A program made the position numbers and the translations under genes. The notes under the pieces are model-generated. The model worked only from the letters and a program-made list of their open reading frames with translations. It had not been told where the DNA came from and made no database searches. This document shows, in pieces, positions 48,501 to 61,265 of a stretch of DNA of 64,000 bases (positions are counted from its first letter, which is position 1; each line of letters starts with the position of its first letter). This stretch comes from Platerodrilus igneus (lineage: Eukaryota > Arthropoda > Insecta > Coleoptera > Lycidae), in assembly GCA_036346225.1 (NCBI GenBank), contig JARFIW010001108.1:4486501-4550500 (forward strand). The letters are read 5' to 3'.

Positions 48501-51344
48501 TTGGACTTCTACGTTGCACATTTGATCATTCAATTATTATTCGGCTTAACAGGACTAATATAAAAATCTTCAAACTAAATAAAAACTAAAACGCTTTGAT
48601 TTTATAAAAAGTAGGTATAGAAAGAGGTTAACTTCACTTGTCCGGCAACTTTTTTAATATAAAAATTAGTCTTGTATACAAATTACATCACTTATGAACT
48701 TCATCTAGTTGTAAAAAGCATTACCACCCCAACATCAATCAAGTTTATAACTCGAGAAATCAAGCTTTGTTTTGCTACGTTACTATAAAATATTCCAAAA
48801 ACAGAAACTGAATATTTTTACACTATTTGAAAACATGATTTATTAATCGTATATTATAGAGAAAAAGCTGGAGATCACAATATCTCCTAAATATTTTGGA
48901 CACGATCATACCTTTAATTTGAATTATTTTTGGAATGTTGACTATGTCAAGGTTCGACACCGATGTGGTTTAATTTCATTAAAATTATGCAGTTTTATTT
49001 TATCATGTAATCTACAATTGATTTATAAAATTGTTCAAAATTATGTTATGCGATGAGCGTAGCACTAGATTTGGTTATTTTTAATAAAAGACTAACGTTC
49101 ATGTTTAACGATATTTATTAAAGCGAGGAAGTGCATATAACATTTGTTATGCATCTCAAATAGATATAAATTATTGTACATCGTACGCGTTCATTATTGT
49201 GTTTATACTGCTTGGTTACCAACTATGTAATAGAGTACTTTATGTCTGTGCGGGCATAAAGTACATTTTCTGGCCTACATAAAGACACAAAAGAAACTTA
49301 TGGTAATTGGCAATGTTATTATTTTTATTTACCGTTAAAGTCCTCTTTTATATTAAATAATTAAACGAGTTCGGAGAAAATGTTTCAGTAAGATTACCGA
49401 AGTATCCAAGCAGAACAGTTTCATTAGTAAGTTCTACACATGTTTACAATTTTGACTTCTAAGTTTAGCAACTAACAAAATTTGTGTACGCCTGCAGGTA
49501 CAGCATTTCTCTAGCAACGATAGTGGCCGCTATGTTAAAATGAAAACCAAATTAAATTTTAGGATTTTTCTCAATATTATTTATATTCTAGATGCAATAA
49601 CGAACTAGTTGGGTTTGTAACATTGTCGCCCACAGAGCACAAACATCTACTCGATCCCTTGGTATATAAATAACTATAATGAATTTTTAAAATTTGAAAG
49701 GAAAGAATATGAAATGAAATTATGTTGCTTGATTGATAGCGCTAGTCGTGGCATAGCAGATTTTTTATTATATTATCCTGATAATTGTTTCTTGACCTTA
49801 ATGGTTATTAATTATACCATATTGAACTGGTTTATGTTGATTACTCTACTGAATTTTCCACATATATTGTGAGTTATATGAAAATTTGTATATCGATATA
49901 CAGTGTTTGTAATTAATTTCACATGTATGTGTGCTCATTTTTCAATAGGTTATTTAAATATTTTTAAGAGGAATTTCGAAACTAGACTTTCTTTAAATTT
50001 TATAGTAGTTTGTGGCGCTTGCATACCGATTTTTGCCTAGTGTTAAGGTTGGGTGCTATGGTAATCCCATTTCGATCATAGTTTATAAAGATTATGAATT
50101 TAGTACTTTTGTCGCTAAAAGTAGTTATTGAAACAAAAATAACAATGACAATTATTGAAACAAAAATAACAATGACAACTATATTTACAATTTGGTCTGG
50201 AAATTAATTTAAATTAACTCTATTCTGAAGAAAGTCTTCTGTTTAGTTTAGTTTATTGAAAATAGCTATAAAAGATGCGATAAAGACATCACTTCAGCAA
50301 AATAAAAAATACTCCACCTATTAAAAAACAGAAGATATATTTTGGTGTGGAAAAACTTAACGTTTATGTTTAAAGATAAACGAGATGTGTTGTTTAAAAT
50401 GGCCCACCATATCACTTAATTAACAAAAACGAGCAAAAGGAATTTTTAAAACAGAATAGACTTTTTTTGACAAATAGCATTGTTTATAAAAGAAAACTGC
50501 ATGAAGGAGCTCAATTAATAATGTAGTGACAATTTTTGGTAGTAAGTGTAAAGAAATACAGGTCGTTTTACTAAATATAATAGAAAATAGGTCTGAAGCT
50601 AAGAAATAGTAAATTCCGTGTGTTGATTTAGGTATTTAAAGAAATACTAGTTAATATTTTATGTATGACGTTCTAATTTTCAAATGTTGTGCCTATTTTT
50701 TATTTGGTACAAGATCTTATGCAACCCACTGATACATGTAAGTGTCTTCTAACCTCATATTAGAGTTTTTAAAATAACTTTTTAGGATTCGATTAGAATG
50801 CATTAAAAATATGGAAACTGTTTGTAAACACAACATAAGTATATTGTAGTGGACCGTCTTATTTTTATTGAGTTTTCATTAATTTAGTTAATTATGCATA
50901 TTTTCATTAATTTCATCAGTCATTTTATTCAGCTCTTCCTTTTATTCCTATTTTAATTCATAAGCTGCTCCTTAACTAAATCTTTTTACTATTGATTGGT
51001 CAGTTAGCATTTACTAATAATTTAATTATGAATGTGTAAGATAATGTTTTTCCTTCATATATACATAATGTATGTACAGTGATTCTGGGAATTTTTATTA
51101 GGTAGAGTTTACATAAGCAGCCATTTTTCATGGCTATTCTTTAGTTAGTATGAAGCATTAATTTATTTTCTCATAGTTCTAAGGTTATAGCGTTTGTTCC
51201 ACAATCTGAGCGTGTCTTGAAATAATAGTGATGTTTCAATTTGAAACTATAAGTATATCGTAAGTTTAGAATAAATGTAAAAGAAATCTAACCGATTTCT
51301 TTTTACTTTATTTCAAAATATATTTTTAATGTTTGTCCATAAGA
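45549..51344. other. AT-rich sequence, no gene recognised
   Basis: Probably intronic or intergenic. It contains a loose two-to-three-unit repeat (AAAAATAAGTTTCACTGGCG-type, about 45655-45745) and a perfect 27-bp duplication at 50125-50178. No transposon coding remnant could be read. Confidence 0.4.
50125..50178 (+). repeat. Perfect tandem duplication, 2 x 27 bp
   Basis: The unit starting TTATTGAAACAAAAATAAC is present twice without differences. Confidence 0.9.
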
Positions 51345-53050
51345 TGTTTTCAGCATCATCTGATTGTAAATAGTCACATTTCGGATACAAATTTTCATCA
51401 TTTTCATCATTAATTAGCACGGGGAGATCAATGTTGTGACATTTTAGGCTTAGTGAATTCTAATTTAGGTTAAAGAAATTTATGTTGTGATGTTAGAGTT
51501 CAGTCATCCTTCGTCATCATTATGTTGGAAATATTACATAAGTCCAATATTATTAAATGCAAACTTGCATTATTCAAAACATTTGTTATATTAAGGATAA
51601 TTTATTTTATGGAAAACGCTCATAATTCAAATCCAGTAATTTCTAGCAATATGAAAATGACATAAATTTTAATCTGTACAGATATTTGTACAACATAGGT
51701 TGTTATTTTACATGTAGTGTGGCATACAATTCATTTAACCTCGATTCCCAAGGAAAAGTACAAACATTTTGCTATTTTTCAAGTCAGGTTGTATTGAAAG
51801 TCTTATTGTCTTGTTATTCAGATATGAGACTAATAAAGTTAAATGGCATTGAAAATTATATGCAACATTAATCTTTAAAAGCTTTATTAAATTTATTTAT
51901 TTATCTGGTAATTCTAAATATTGCACATGCTGAGAAAGTTTGAATGCAACCGATAATCCACAAATCCCATGATTAAAAATGATGTAAATAGGGAGGATCG
52001 TACATCCTAAAGAGGATTTTGTTCTGTGATGTACAACTGAAAATAAACCCTACGCATAACAGTTTGCATAAAAAAAATTAAAATTTAGTTTAACTTAAAT
52101 AAATGTTAAATGTTTAACAAACGAAGTTAGAAAATTCAAAGTTATACGCAAAGCTGTTTAATTAATCATAAGGGTAAGAATTAATTTTAACTCTTGTTTA
52201 TACAAATTTTATAGAACTTTTTATTCTGATACTTAAATTTTTGGATTGGCACTTAAATTTTGGTTCGATAATAATTTCGGTTTTATTTCCATTCATGTAA
52301 TAATTTTGGCAATATCATTCCAATTCTACACGTTTGAATTTTACAAAATATTCTATATTTTACATATTAATACTGTGTTGTGGGGGGGATTGAAGAAAAA
52401 ATCCTGGTGCTGTACAGAACATAACCTATATATACGCTTCATTTTGCTGATCAAGGTATCAAGGACAACTGATTGTAGAACAAACAATAAACAAAGGTCA
52501 GAGATTTGCTCTATTTTATCCTTAAAGAATTTTAATATTTATTTTGATAGTCGAAAACGTATTAATAAATTTTGAATATTTATTGTTTTATGTAAGGTGA
52601 ATTTTACACTAAGATGATTCCATTATTAATATTATTTAGGGAGATTTTTTTGTGCACAAACAATTTCTCTACCTTGACAAATATTTTCAAGTAAAGCAAA
52701 TTAGAAGCCATGGTGTAAACAAAATCAGTTGTACTATAAATTTATAAAACCGTATCATTGAACTGTGTGACAACTTGTTTAACAAGATTATATTTTATTC
52801 TCTTACACATTTTCGGCGTTCATTAAAAATATTAATTATCAATAACTTATTTAACGAACTGCACATTTCATTATCATGTAACTATTTTACGCCCATTAAA
52901 ACTTTAATTATTATGCCTGTAGCTTTCACTTAGATTCGAACAATCTAGGGATTCCACAAATCCTACAGAAGTTTTTCGAATTTAGTGGCAGAGAGCTAGC
53001 ACGACAGCATTTAAACTGCAAGTTTATTTTTTATGTATTGCATTCCATTG
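51345..53050 (+). repeat. Dispersed repeat family, copy 2
   Basis: Collinear with 23955-25790 and 55335-56720. Shared blocks are TTTATGTTGTGATGTTAGAG (matched near 55488), ACATGTAGTGTGGCA (matched near 55680), GATAATCCACAAATCC and GAGGATTTTGTTCTGTGA. The TATA-like site of copy 1 reads GATGTAAATAGGG here. Confidence 0.75.
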
Positions 53051-53390
53051 CAAGCAAGGAGGCGAGTTCATAACATATTTAAAAATTTATAAATATGATA
53101 GACTGGGCTGTCTCATCATAAAATACACATTAGGATCTTTAATACTTTGGGATAAATAAATGTATTTAATTAATATCTTATCATTTCGGCAACTGTTTTT
53201 GCATTTTTCAAAAGCTATAAATGGTAAAACAACATTACGTTTGTATATACCCATTTATAACTTTTGAAACAGGCAAAATGGTTGCCGAAACATTAATATA
53301 TTAATTAAATAAATTCATTTGTTTGTTTTATTATTGGACTATATCACAAGGTATTAACAATTTTCATGTGTATTTTATGATATGTATATA

Positions 53391-53412
53391 CAATCAACCA
53401 ACCAACCAACCC
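53391..53412 (+). repeat. (CAAC)n-type short microsatellite
   Basis: AATCAACCAACCAACCAACCC, directly outside the left end of the next transposon. Confidence 0.85.
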
Positions 53413-53423
53413 GTTTAGTTAAA

Positions 53424-55078
53424 AAAGTATAAGGTATAAAAAAAAAGTTCAGATAAAAGTTATAGCTGATGAAGGGGGACATGCATTTCTGGAGTCAGTT
53501 CTGAAAATTTTTCGGTAGTTTTTTTAAGAAAATACAGATATCTTTTTTTTTTAAATAGAAAGAGTTATTTTTAACTATTATATCAGATAATTCTTTAGAA
53601 ATGCTATTGTTGAATATAACATATACCTATACCTAAAATCAAAAATAGGTCTTCAAAAATGCATTAATGTGTATGCATGCATACAGACGATCAATGCCTT
53701 TCAGAGCAATGTAAAGCACAATCTTTTCTAAGGTTATTCTCAGTTTTGAAGTGACTAAAATAAGTTTTTACACATTGAAATCCATAGATGACAATAAACT
53801 AAAGACGATGAAACAGACAAACAAAAAAATGGAAAACTTGAATTTTGCGAATTTATATTAATTAAATGTTCAAAATTTTCACCATTTTGACCTAAACAAA
53901 GATTTACTCTTTTCAACAGTTTTTTTTATGTTGCCGCTTTAATTATTTCTGGATTTATATCTTGAATAACCCGTCGAATCCTATTTTTGCAGTCTTCTTC
54001 GGTTGTTACTGCTACTGCATAAACCTCATTCTTAAGATGTCTCCAAAGAAAATAATCGAGCGGTGTTAGATCTCGGTGAATGTAAAATAATACCTCCATT
54101 ATTGATCCATCTATCTGTAAAGATATTGTATAAGGTTAAACTAACATCTTATGTATTGTGAGCGGGAGTACCATCTTGTTGGGAAAAAATGTCAGTATTC
54201 CGCTAATTGTAGATCGTCCACATAGTTACTTGCATAATTCCTTATTAAATTTAAATATTGTTCACCAGGCAGATTTTCATTATAAAATATGTGCCCCAGA
54301 CATTAAAATATCACCATGATTGGAAGTTTCTATTCCTAGTTTGATGTTTGTAAACTTGCTCCCATCAGACCAAATTATTTGTTTAACAATATCAGGATTT
54401 TCCTGAAATTTAACAATAATCCATTCACAAAACTGGATTCTGTTTAAAGGATCAACAGCAAAGAAAGCCATTACTGTTATTTCGAGGTTTTCGTCAATAA
54501 CTGTACTATCTCGATGTTTCTTACTAATTTTAAATGATCTAATAATCTTCATGTTATGAAAAATACAGTGAATATTTTGACGACAGGGTCTGGTCTTCAA
54601 CTGATATGTTACTGACAATTGACAAATCGTTTCACTTAAATTTCGACCGCATTTGCAACTGTTAGTTCAAAAAAGTTACAATCATTTAATTGTTGAAGAG
54701 CCATTTCAATTAGTCCACGGTCTGACAGGTATGATGCAGAACAAATGAGTAAGTATTATTAAAATCACAGCCAGCCGAGATAACGATAAGAGTTGATGTC
54801 TGTTACTACAGGATCGCCTCTACACATGCATACGCATTAATGCATTTTTGAAGGCTTATTTTTGATTTTAGGTATATGGATATTTATATATTGAAAAACA
54901 GCATTTTTAAAGGGCTATCCGATACAATAGTTAAAAATACCCCTTTCTATTTAAAAAAAGGTAACTTTGTATTTTCCTGAAAAAACTACTGATAAATTTT
55001 CAGAACTATCTCCAGAAATGTTATGGCCCCCTTCATCAGCTATAACTTTTATCTGAACATTTTCTTCTTCTATACCTT
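53424..55078 (-). mobile_element. mariner-type transposon with about 260-bp inverted ends
   Basis: Left end 53424-53690 and right end 54818-55078 are inverted copies starting TTAAAAAGTATAAGGTAT at the outside. Each contains CTGATGAAGGGGGACAT or its inverse and a shared inner stretch ending ATGCATTAATG. A transposase remnant lies between them on the minus strand. The target duplication is unclear because the flanks are AT-rich. A further inverted end follows directly at 55079. Confidence 0.8.
53890..54705 (-). pseudogene. mariner-type transposase remnant of the 53.4-kb element
   Basis: On the minus strand the order is correct for a mariner-superfamily transposase. RIQFCEWIIVKFQENPDIVK is followed by QIIWSDGSKF (near 54380-54350; the usual form is WTDES). 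Then come YNENLPGEQYLNLIRNY (near 54280), YVDDLQLAEY, QQDGTPAHNT (near 54180) and RDLTPLDYFLWRHLKNEVYA (near 54070-54010). It ends DCKNRIRRVIQDINPEIIK and VEKSKSLFRSKW. All three catalytic aspartates can be located, with about 40 residues between the last two. Stops and frameshifts split the frame, including one between the second and third aspartates. Confidence 0.75.
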
Positions 55079-55333
55079 ATACTTTTTAAATTAAATGTTC
55101 AGATAAAAGCTATAGCTGATGAAGGGGGACATGACATTTCTGGAGATAATTCTGAAAATTTATCAGTAGTTTTTTCAGGAAAATACAAAGTTACCTTTTT
55201 TTAAATAGAAAGGGGTATTTTTAACTACTGTATCAGATAGCCCTTTAAAAATGCCATTTTTCAATATATAAATATCCCTAATACCTAAAATCAAAAATAA
55301 GTCTTCAAAAATGCATTAATGCATATGCATGCA
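54818..55333. repeat. Near-perfect palindrome made of two abutting transposon ends
   Basis: The right end of the mariner-type element (54818-55078) is followed at once by a third copy of the same end in the opposite orientation (55079-55333). The two arms are inverted copies of about 255 bp, and this third copy lacks the outermost 17 or so bases. Could be a second element's solo end, or a MITE fused to the full element. Confidence 0.8.
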
Positions 55334-55334
55334 T

Positions 55335-56720
55335 AGAGACACAAATTTCTAACATTATAATTTGATTAATTGGCTTAAGCGGTTCAATATCATATTGTCT
55401 AAAGCATAGGTAATTTTATAAGTGTTGGTCTATAAATATCGTATGAAGCGCATTTATTATTCGAATTTTTAGTAGGTTTAGGAAATTTATGTTAGGATAT
55501 TAGAGCCTAGTCATCCTTCAAAATCATTAGTTTCTAAATATTACATAAGTACAGTATTAACATTTGTTATATTAATGATGTTATTTCATGGGAAACATTT
55601 ATAATTTCTGGCAAATATGAAAACAATGCAGATAAAATTCAATCTGTATAGATACTTGTACAGAATAGTGACTTATAGTACATGTAGTGTAGCACACAGT
55701 TCATTTAATCAAAATTTCTAAGACAAGTCCAAACATTTTACTATTTTTTAAGGCAGGTGTACAGAGTTTGTCATTATCTTATTATTTCAATTTGGGGTTA
55801 ATAAGGATGAAAATGATAAGAAATCATATGCAACTTTAGTCTTTAAAGGCTTATTAAGTTTTCTTATTTGTCTGGTAAATAGCACACACGCTGGGAAAAG
55901 TTTCAATATAACAGATAATCCAGCAATCACACGATTAAAAATCGTACAAATAGAAGAACATAATGTCGGAGGAATTTTGTTCTGCGACTCGAGTGAAATA
56001 AGCTATCAGCACGCTAGTTTGCAAAATAATTAAAATTAGTGAAATTAAATTAAAAGGAACTTAGCAAGTGTTTCAAAGTGATACATAAAGCTGTTTAATT
56101 GAACAGCTTTTAAGAATTTTTGGCAGTTATTTAAGAAATTTTGGAACATACTTGTGGATTTTTTTGATAATTTAAGAACTTTTGGGTAAGATATTTAAGA
56201 ATTTTGGTTACCAATCACTTAAAGTTTTACAAAATATTTTTTATTTCACATTTTAATACTGTTTGGAAGGACGCCATCAACACTACTGGTGCTATATGGA
56301 ACAAAATCCAAGGTGAAGCTTTATTTTTGCTTGTCGATGTATCTAAGACGACAGCTGATTGCAACACACATCAAACAAGATCAAAGAGTTACGCTATTTC
56401 TATATTTAAATAACATTCTTATTTTATCGTGTGACTCGAATACTTATTATTGAATTTTTAATAATAATTGTCTTATGTGAGGTGAATTTTACACAGAAAC
56501 GAGTTTGAACTATTAACATTATTAACAGGGAGCTTTTTGTGCACAAAAAATGTTCATTACGTTGACTAAAGTTTACAAGTAAAGCAAATTTTAAACCATG
56601 GTGTTAAGAGAACCAGTTATATTATTTCAAATTTATAAAACCCAATTATTTAAACTGTGCAATAACTTAGATAACGTAAATTACTTACTGAGTTTCTATT
56701 AATTTAATTATTTTTAACTT
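55335..56720 (+). repeat. Dispersed repeat family, copy 3 (5' truncated)
   Basis: Begins ACAAATTTCTAACATT exactly where the transposon end stops, so its 5' part was lost or displaced there. It then matches copies 1 and 2 through GCTGGGAAAAGTTTCAATAT, GATAATCCAGCAATCAC, AATTTTGTTCTGCGACTCG and TTTTTGTGCACAAAAAATG. Confidence 0.75.
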
Positions 56721-57577
56721 CTATTATACATACTATACATCTTGTCTTTGGAATTCTGTTGTTATCAATCACTTCTTTGGAATTCAGATAATGCCAATAA
56801 TTATTCAGTGGTGGGTATTCTGCTTTATTTATGTTTAGCAATACCCTGTATTTAGGTATTGCATTGATATTTCTAGAAACTTGTAGGTTTTAGAAGGAAT
56901 TGTAAATAGGGATTAAAGAATGAGAACATGGTGCATCTTGTAACATCAAACGGACTGTGCGATTAGAAATACATTAAGACCACTTTATGATTAAAGTCAA
57001 AGCCCTTTTTCGGGAAAATTTAGAATTGCGTGATTTCGAACTTTTATTACGTTTACTGCCGTTCTACAATGGCATTTTCTTGTATGTAAAAAGATGTAAA
57101 AGATATCCCCATTTGATGTAGGTTAAACCTCTGTGACTTGAAAACATTAAAGATCTTAGAAATAAATCCTTTTTAAACATTGTTGTGGATTTGTTTTTAA
57201 TTTATTCAACGTTACAAATTTTAATATGCATGGTTCTATCGAAATTTGGTTTAAAAATTATTGCAACGATAACCCTATATTGCGCTAATGCATCGTGTTT
57301 TCTAGTTTTATTGTTTAACGTGCGGGGTCAAAAATATCTACTAATGTTCAAATTAACTGAAGTTCTCCCAAATCCCACAACCGCTTTACCAGTTATCAAC
57401 CTGTTAATACCATTGTTTTTAAATATTAATCTACTTAAATCACATTTCTTTGATCATCTTACCTAGTTGTTCCATATTAACAATGCACTGATTAAATCAC
57501 ACATACAAACACACTCACAAATATATATTATTCTTTTAAAATCTTGATTCTTTGCCTACACAATATTCAACTGCGTA
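56721..57577. other. AT-rich; probably 3' UTR or downstream of the receptor gene
   Basis: No separate gene recognised. The 57185-57466 open frame on the + strand codes a hydrophobic chain with no known domain and lies against the 3' end of the minus-strand receptor gene, so I treat it as chance. Confidence 0.35.
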
Positions 57578-58931
57578 CTATGGTTTTAGTCGTTTAAATC
57601 CAGCTCCATCTTGACCCAATTTTAACTCCTCATAGAGTGTAGGATTAACTTCATTCGAAGCTGGTACATGAAGTGGTTCTTGTTTCCAGCCCTGACCTCC
57701 AGACACGCTTGAAATTGAAATACCGTTTGCCACTCCATTCGTCATAGAACTTTCTTGGCTTTGTGGAATCTATAATTAAAAATGGTTGTGAATAAGAATC
57801 TTAAAAGAAAATTACATACTTGAACGTGATCCATATTAACCTCCCTAAGGTAACTTGGGTTTTCAAAAGCAACACCACCAGAATTTTTTCTGCCTAACAA
57901 TCGTTTAGTTCGTACTAACCAAATAGCGCCGATAATAATAGCTGCGACTATTATTAAAGCAGAAATAACACCAATTGCAACACCTGCATGTGAGGATTCA
58001 TCAGAGTGACTAGCTGATAATGTAATGTATTTATCACTAGTTGTAAATCTAATTGAGTCGCTTAATGTTGATGTTCCTTTGTGATTTCCTGCTTTTACAA
58101 CACATTCATATAACGCTCCTTCTTTTAGATCGGATATTTTATAATGATTCTCAGAAGTATCGTGCCGATAAGCTGTATGATCTCCTGAATCAATGCGCTT
58201 CCAAAACACTCTGTACATTTCAACAGTATGTGGGTTTTTTATAGGGGCATCCCACATAACATCTACTGCTTGACTATCAATTACTTCAATGTGGAGGTTC
58301 TGTGGTGGCCCTGGTAGTTTATCTCTACCTTCGTGGAAACAGCTCATTATTTGTTTGGTATATGATAAAACGCAGACTTTTGTATTAAGTATTGGTTCCC
58401 CTCGACACCAATCCAAACATCGTCTTGGGACGCCCCATTGTGAACAACAACTCCTATGGTCAGATCCGTCTGAAGCACACTTCATCAGTTTATCAAAGTC
58501 ATTAATACATTCTGGTTTATCTATCACAGAATCAATATCAAGGTAAAATGAGCATGCAACCATACATGGTGATGTAACATTCTGCTCTACACAACATTGG
58601 GTTACATTGTGTGATGCAACTACATTTCTCATACGAACTGATACAGGCTGTGTTGCAGTTCCAAAGGCATTTTCGGCATGACAAAAATAGTCACCCACAT
58701 CAAGTTCTGTGATTTTGTTAATTGTTAAGTGCATGACAAATTTATCTTCTTCATCTTTCAGAGGGCCTACAGAAATATCATATTTTCCACCTTGTATTAC
58801 TGGCGTTCGTTGTTCATGATTTCTCCAAAACATCATTTTAGGTTCCGGCTGGGAATCTACTCTACATTCAAGGGTAACTGAATTTCCTGGCGTTGCCATT
58901 GTGATAGCCATTGCTTGAATATGTGGTTTAT
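57578..58931 (-). CDS. Ig / DB-module / fibronectin-III single-pass receptor, last two exons
   Basis: Minus-strand exons 58931-57820 and 57769-57578 join in frame at GT-AG sites across a 50-base intron and give about 433 residues. In order they encode: an Ig domain (NSVTLECRVD, MFWRN, DVGDYFCHAENAFG); a cysteine-rich block of 12 cysteines starting TQCCVEQN and ending RRCLDWCRGE, which fits the DB module; and a fibronectin-III domain (LPGPPQNLHIEVID to SIRFTTS). A transmembrane helix (AGVAIGVISALIIVAAIIIG) and a cytoplasmic tail with FENPSYLREVNMDHVQ follow, continuing in the last exon to LGQDGAGFKRLKP. Ig-DB-FN3 proteins are known from nematodes and insects as cell-surface molecules. Upstream exons, including the signal peptide, are not visible. 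The single large exon for four modules is notable. It looks intact. Confidence 0.88.
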
Positions 58932-59464
58932 CTGCAACAAATATTTACGGTCAAGTTTCTTTGTCTAAACGTCCTTAATTTTTCAGAGACATGCACAGCG
59001 ATAAAAGTAAGTTTCAGATCATTTGTAACAGTCCTTTTCAAATCTTTCAATTAATAACTATATAGCGCGATGCGTTATGCTAATCATGAATTACATAGGA
59101 AAGAACATAATATTTAATTTTGAATGGGCTAATTTGCCATGGGAGTAAAATCTTAATATCATATTAAATAATGTTTAAAACCCAGACTTGTAATTAAATC
59201 CGTATTTTTATTCTAATTAAACTAAAAACCACAAGGATGTGAATAAGCCAATTATATTTTAACTATAAAATTTTATAGTAAGAGCAGGTTATAAAAATTT
59301 TTCAGAATTGTTAGGAAACTCATTAATATGCACCTCAAATAGGAGCTTTAAGAAGTTGTGGAATACATTTCAGGCAGTACAATATAGTTTTCATAAACAT
59401 TGTTGCAGCTATCATAAATTAAACCACAAATACACTTTATTACAATGTAATCTGTAGACACTAA
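58932..59464. other. Intron of the receptor gene (5' side), AT-rich
   Basis: Starts at the acceptor TTGTTGCAG (minus strand, AG at 58933-58932). No exon was recognised before the Harbinger element, which is therefore probably intronic. Confidence 0.45.
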
Positions 59465-59783
59465 GGGTCAGTTCTACAATGTGCGTTTAAACTACAGAAT
59501 GAGTTTAAACCGAAGTTTAAACACAGGTCTAGTTGTACAAACTTGGTTTAGTCATAATCTAAAGTTTAGTGGCGAGTTAAACTTAACCCTCGGCAATCTA
59601 TAGCTTAAATGAAAGTTAGGTTTCCAATTGTTATTGTCATTAATCGCTTAACCTAAATTTTGTATGTCGAGCAAAATATTATTATATTAGTTAATTTAGA
59701 ATGTATAGTTAGCTTTCTGAATATAACTTATAAATCATCTCATTCAAGACTAAAGTTCTATTTGTGATTTCAATTGTTTTATT

Positions 59784-60475
59784 ATGGAGGCGGAAGATAT
59801 AGAGGATATGGATTTTGTTGAACTGGTAAAGCTGTATCCTCTTCTGATGAACAAGGCTATGTCCATATTGTAGAAAGGCCATGGCATCCACAGATTGTTA
59901 GACTTAGACCCAACAACTTCCAATTCTGTCGAATCACTTGGTTATTTACCGGAATAGAAAGAACTATTTTTCATTAAATGTACAGATGATATGTGACTTA
60001 AGTATAGGGGTTCAAGATATTGTATGTAGATGAGCTGGATCTACATGCGATGCTTATATTTTTCGAAGTAGTCGAATTTGTACTTCCTTTGAATCAGGGC
60101 AGTTTCGAAATTACTTAATTCTTGGTGATAGTAGATACGTTGTTTGTCCATATTTATTAACGCCATTGTTGCAGACACATACTCGTGACGAAACTCTATA
60201 TAATGAGTCTCAAATTCGGACAAGAAATATGGTGGAATGTAGTTATGATGTATGGAAGAGGAGATCCCCCCTTTTTTAGTTTTGGCATGTGACTAAAATT
60301 GCAAACAGTTCAATCTGTAATTGTTAGTACAACTATTCTACACAACATAGCTGTTTCCCGAAATGAACCTGAAGCACCCATAGATTCTGCAGTTGATAAT
60401 AATTACGATAGGGAAGATCAAGATAACATTCTGCCACCAGCAAATAATTTAATGAACGATGTAACAAGGCAGTAA
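59784..60475 (+). pseudogene. HARBI1-like nuclease remnant
   Basis: The readable core starts at 59956: RKNYFSLNVQMICDLSIGVQ, then DIVCR, a stop, and AGSTCDAYIFRSSRI. RNYLILGDSRYVVCPYLLTP and ETLYNESQIRTRNMVECSYD (up to about 60255) follow. After a frameshift the C-terminal part is QTVQSVIVSTTILHNIAV. In HARBI1-type nucleases the matching boxes are RKGYxSxNVQ, (L)GDSGY with the second catalytic D, and RNxVER with the final E. Both D (LGDSRY) and E (VECSY) are visible. The first D was not found. MEAEDIEDMDFVEL at 59784 may be the N terminus. Stops and frameshifts make it non-functional. Confidence 0.75.
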
Positions 60476-60689
60476 TTAATTAACGACTACTTCGGTAGGT
60501 TGTAGGATTTTCTCTTATTAATATAAAAGCAATGAGATTATTTATTTTTTTTTGTAATTATATTATATAACTGTTGATATGGACAGCTTAAAAGAACATT
60601 CATTTAACAACACATAACAAACATATATTTATTACTTATGCAATAAAGCCAAGGGTTTTTGCAACAGCTTTACATCAATTCGCGGATCT

Positions 60690-61265
60690 CTTACTCTCGT
60701 TGGACTCTTTTTTCAGATTTATTCCCTGCACATTCTATTTATGTTCGAAGGCGTTCTTGTTGCAGTTTCAGAATTTTTATTTTTTTATCTAATACTTCAA
60801 CATATTTTACGCGAGCATCTTTTGTTAAACAATTCTTGCGTTTACGTTTATAATCATTATTACTGTTTATATTTGTTTTAACAGTTGTATCAGTATCTGC
60901 AGCAGTTGTTTTGACAACTAATTCTTGTGAAACAGGAGTATTGGGTGTTGCTGGAGTCCACGTCTGCCAGGAAGATGAGGGTTGGCTTCCTCTATTACAA
61001 TAAATAATACATTACGATAAATAAAAAGTAAATTCCATAAATGGGATTACTTTCCAGTATCGGAATCAGGTTGGGATTCTAAACCTTTAATTACGTCACC
61101 TACAGTTAATTATATTTTTTCATCAACATTGTCTACTTTCGGGGTCCTATATGACCCACCTTTTCGCGAGAAAACCTTTTCTTGGCAGTTTTTTCAGATT
61201 TTCATAATTTGTTTTTAAAGTTTTATAGGTTCTTAAGCATCCCGTCTTCCTGGAGTTATAATGAA
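60690..61265 (-). pseudogene. Harbinger DNA-binding partner (Myb/MADF-like) remnant
   Basis: On the minus strand KTGCLRTYKTLKTNYENLKK (near 61235-61175) matches the pattern of the Myb/MADF-like protein that accompanies Harbinger nucleases. Further on are SWQTWTPATPNTPVSQELVV (near 60975-60910), NSNNDYKRKRKNCLTKDAR, and a coiled-coil-like KYVEVLDKKIKILKLQQERL. Stops interrupt it. The protein normally binds the transposon ends and brings the nuclease to the nucleus. Confidence 0.55.

Noticed and set aside
57185..57466. 93-codon hydrophobic + strand frame
   Set aside because: No domain, AT-rich composition gives hydrophobic codons by chance, and it lies just beyond the 3' end of the receptor gene.
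58053..58546. Two + strand open frames
   Set aside because: Shadows of the minus-strand Ig-DB-FN3 exon.
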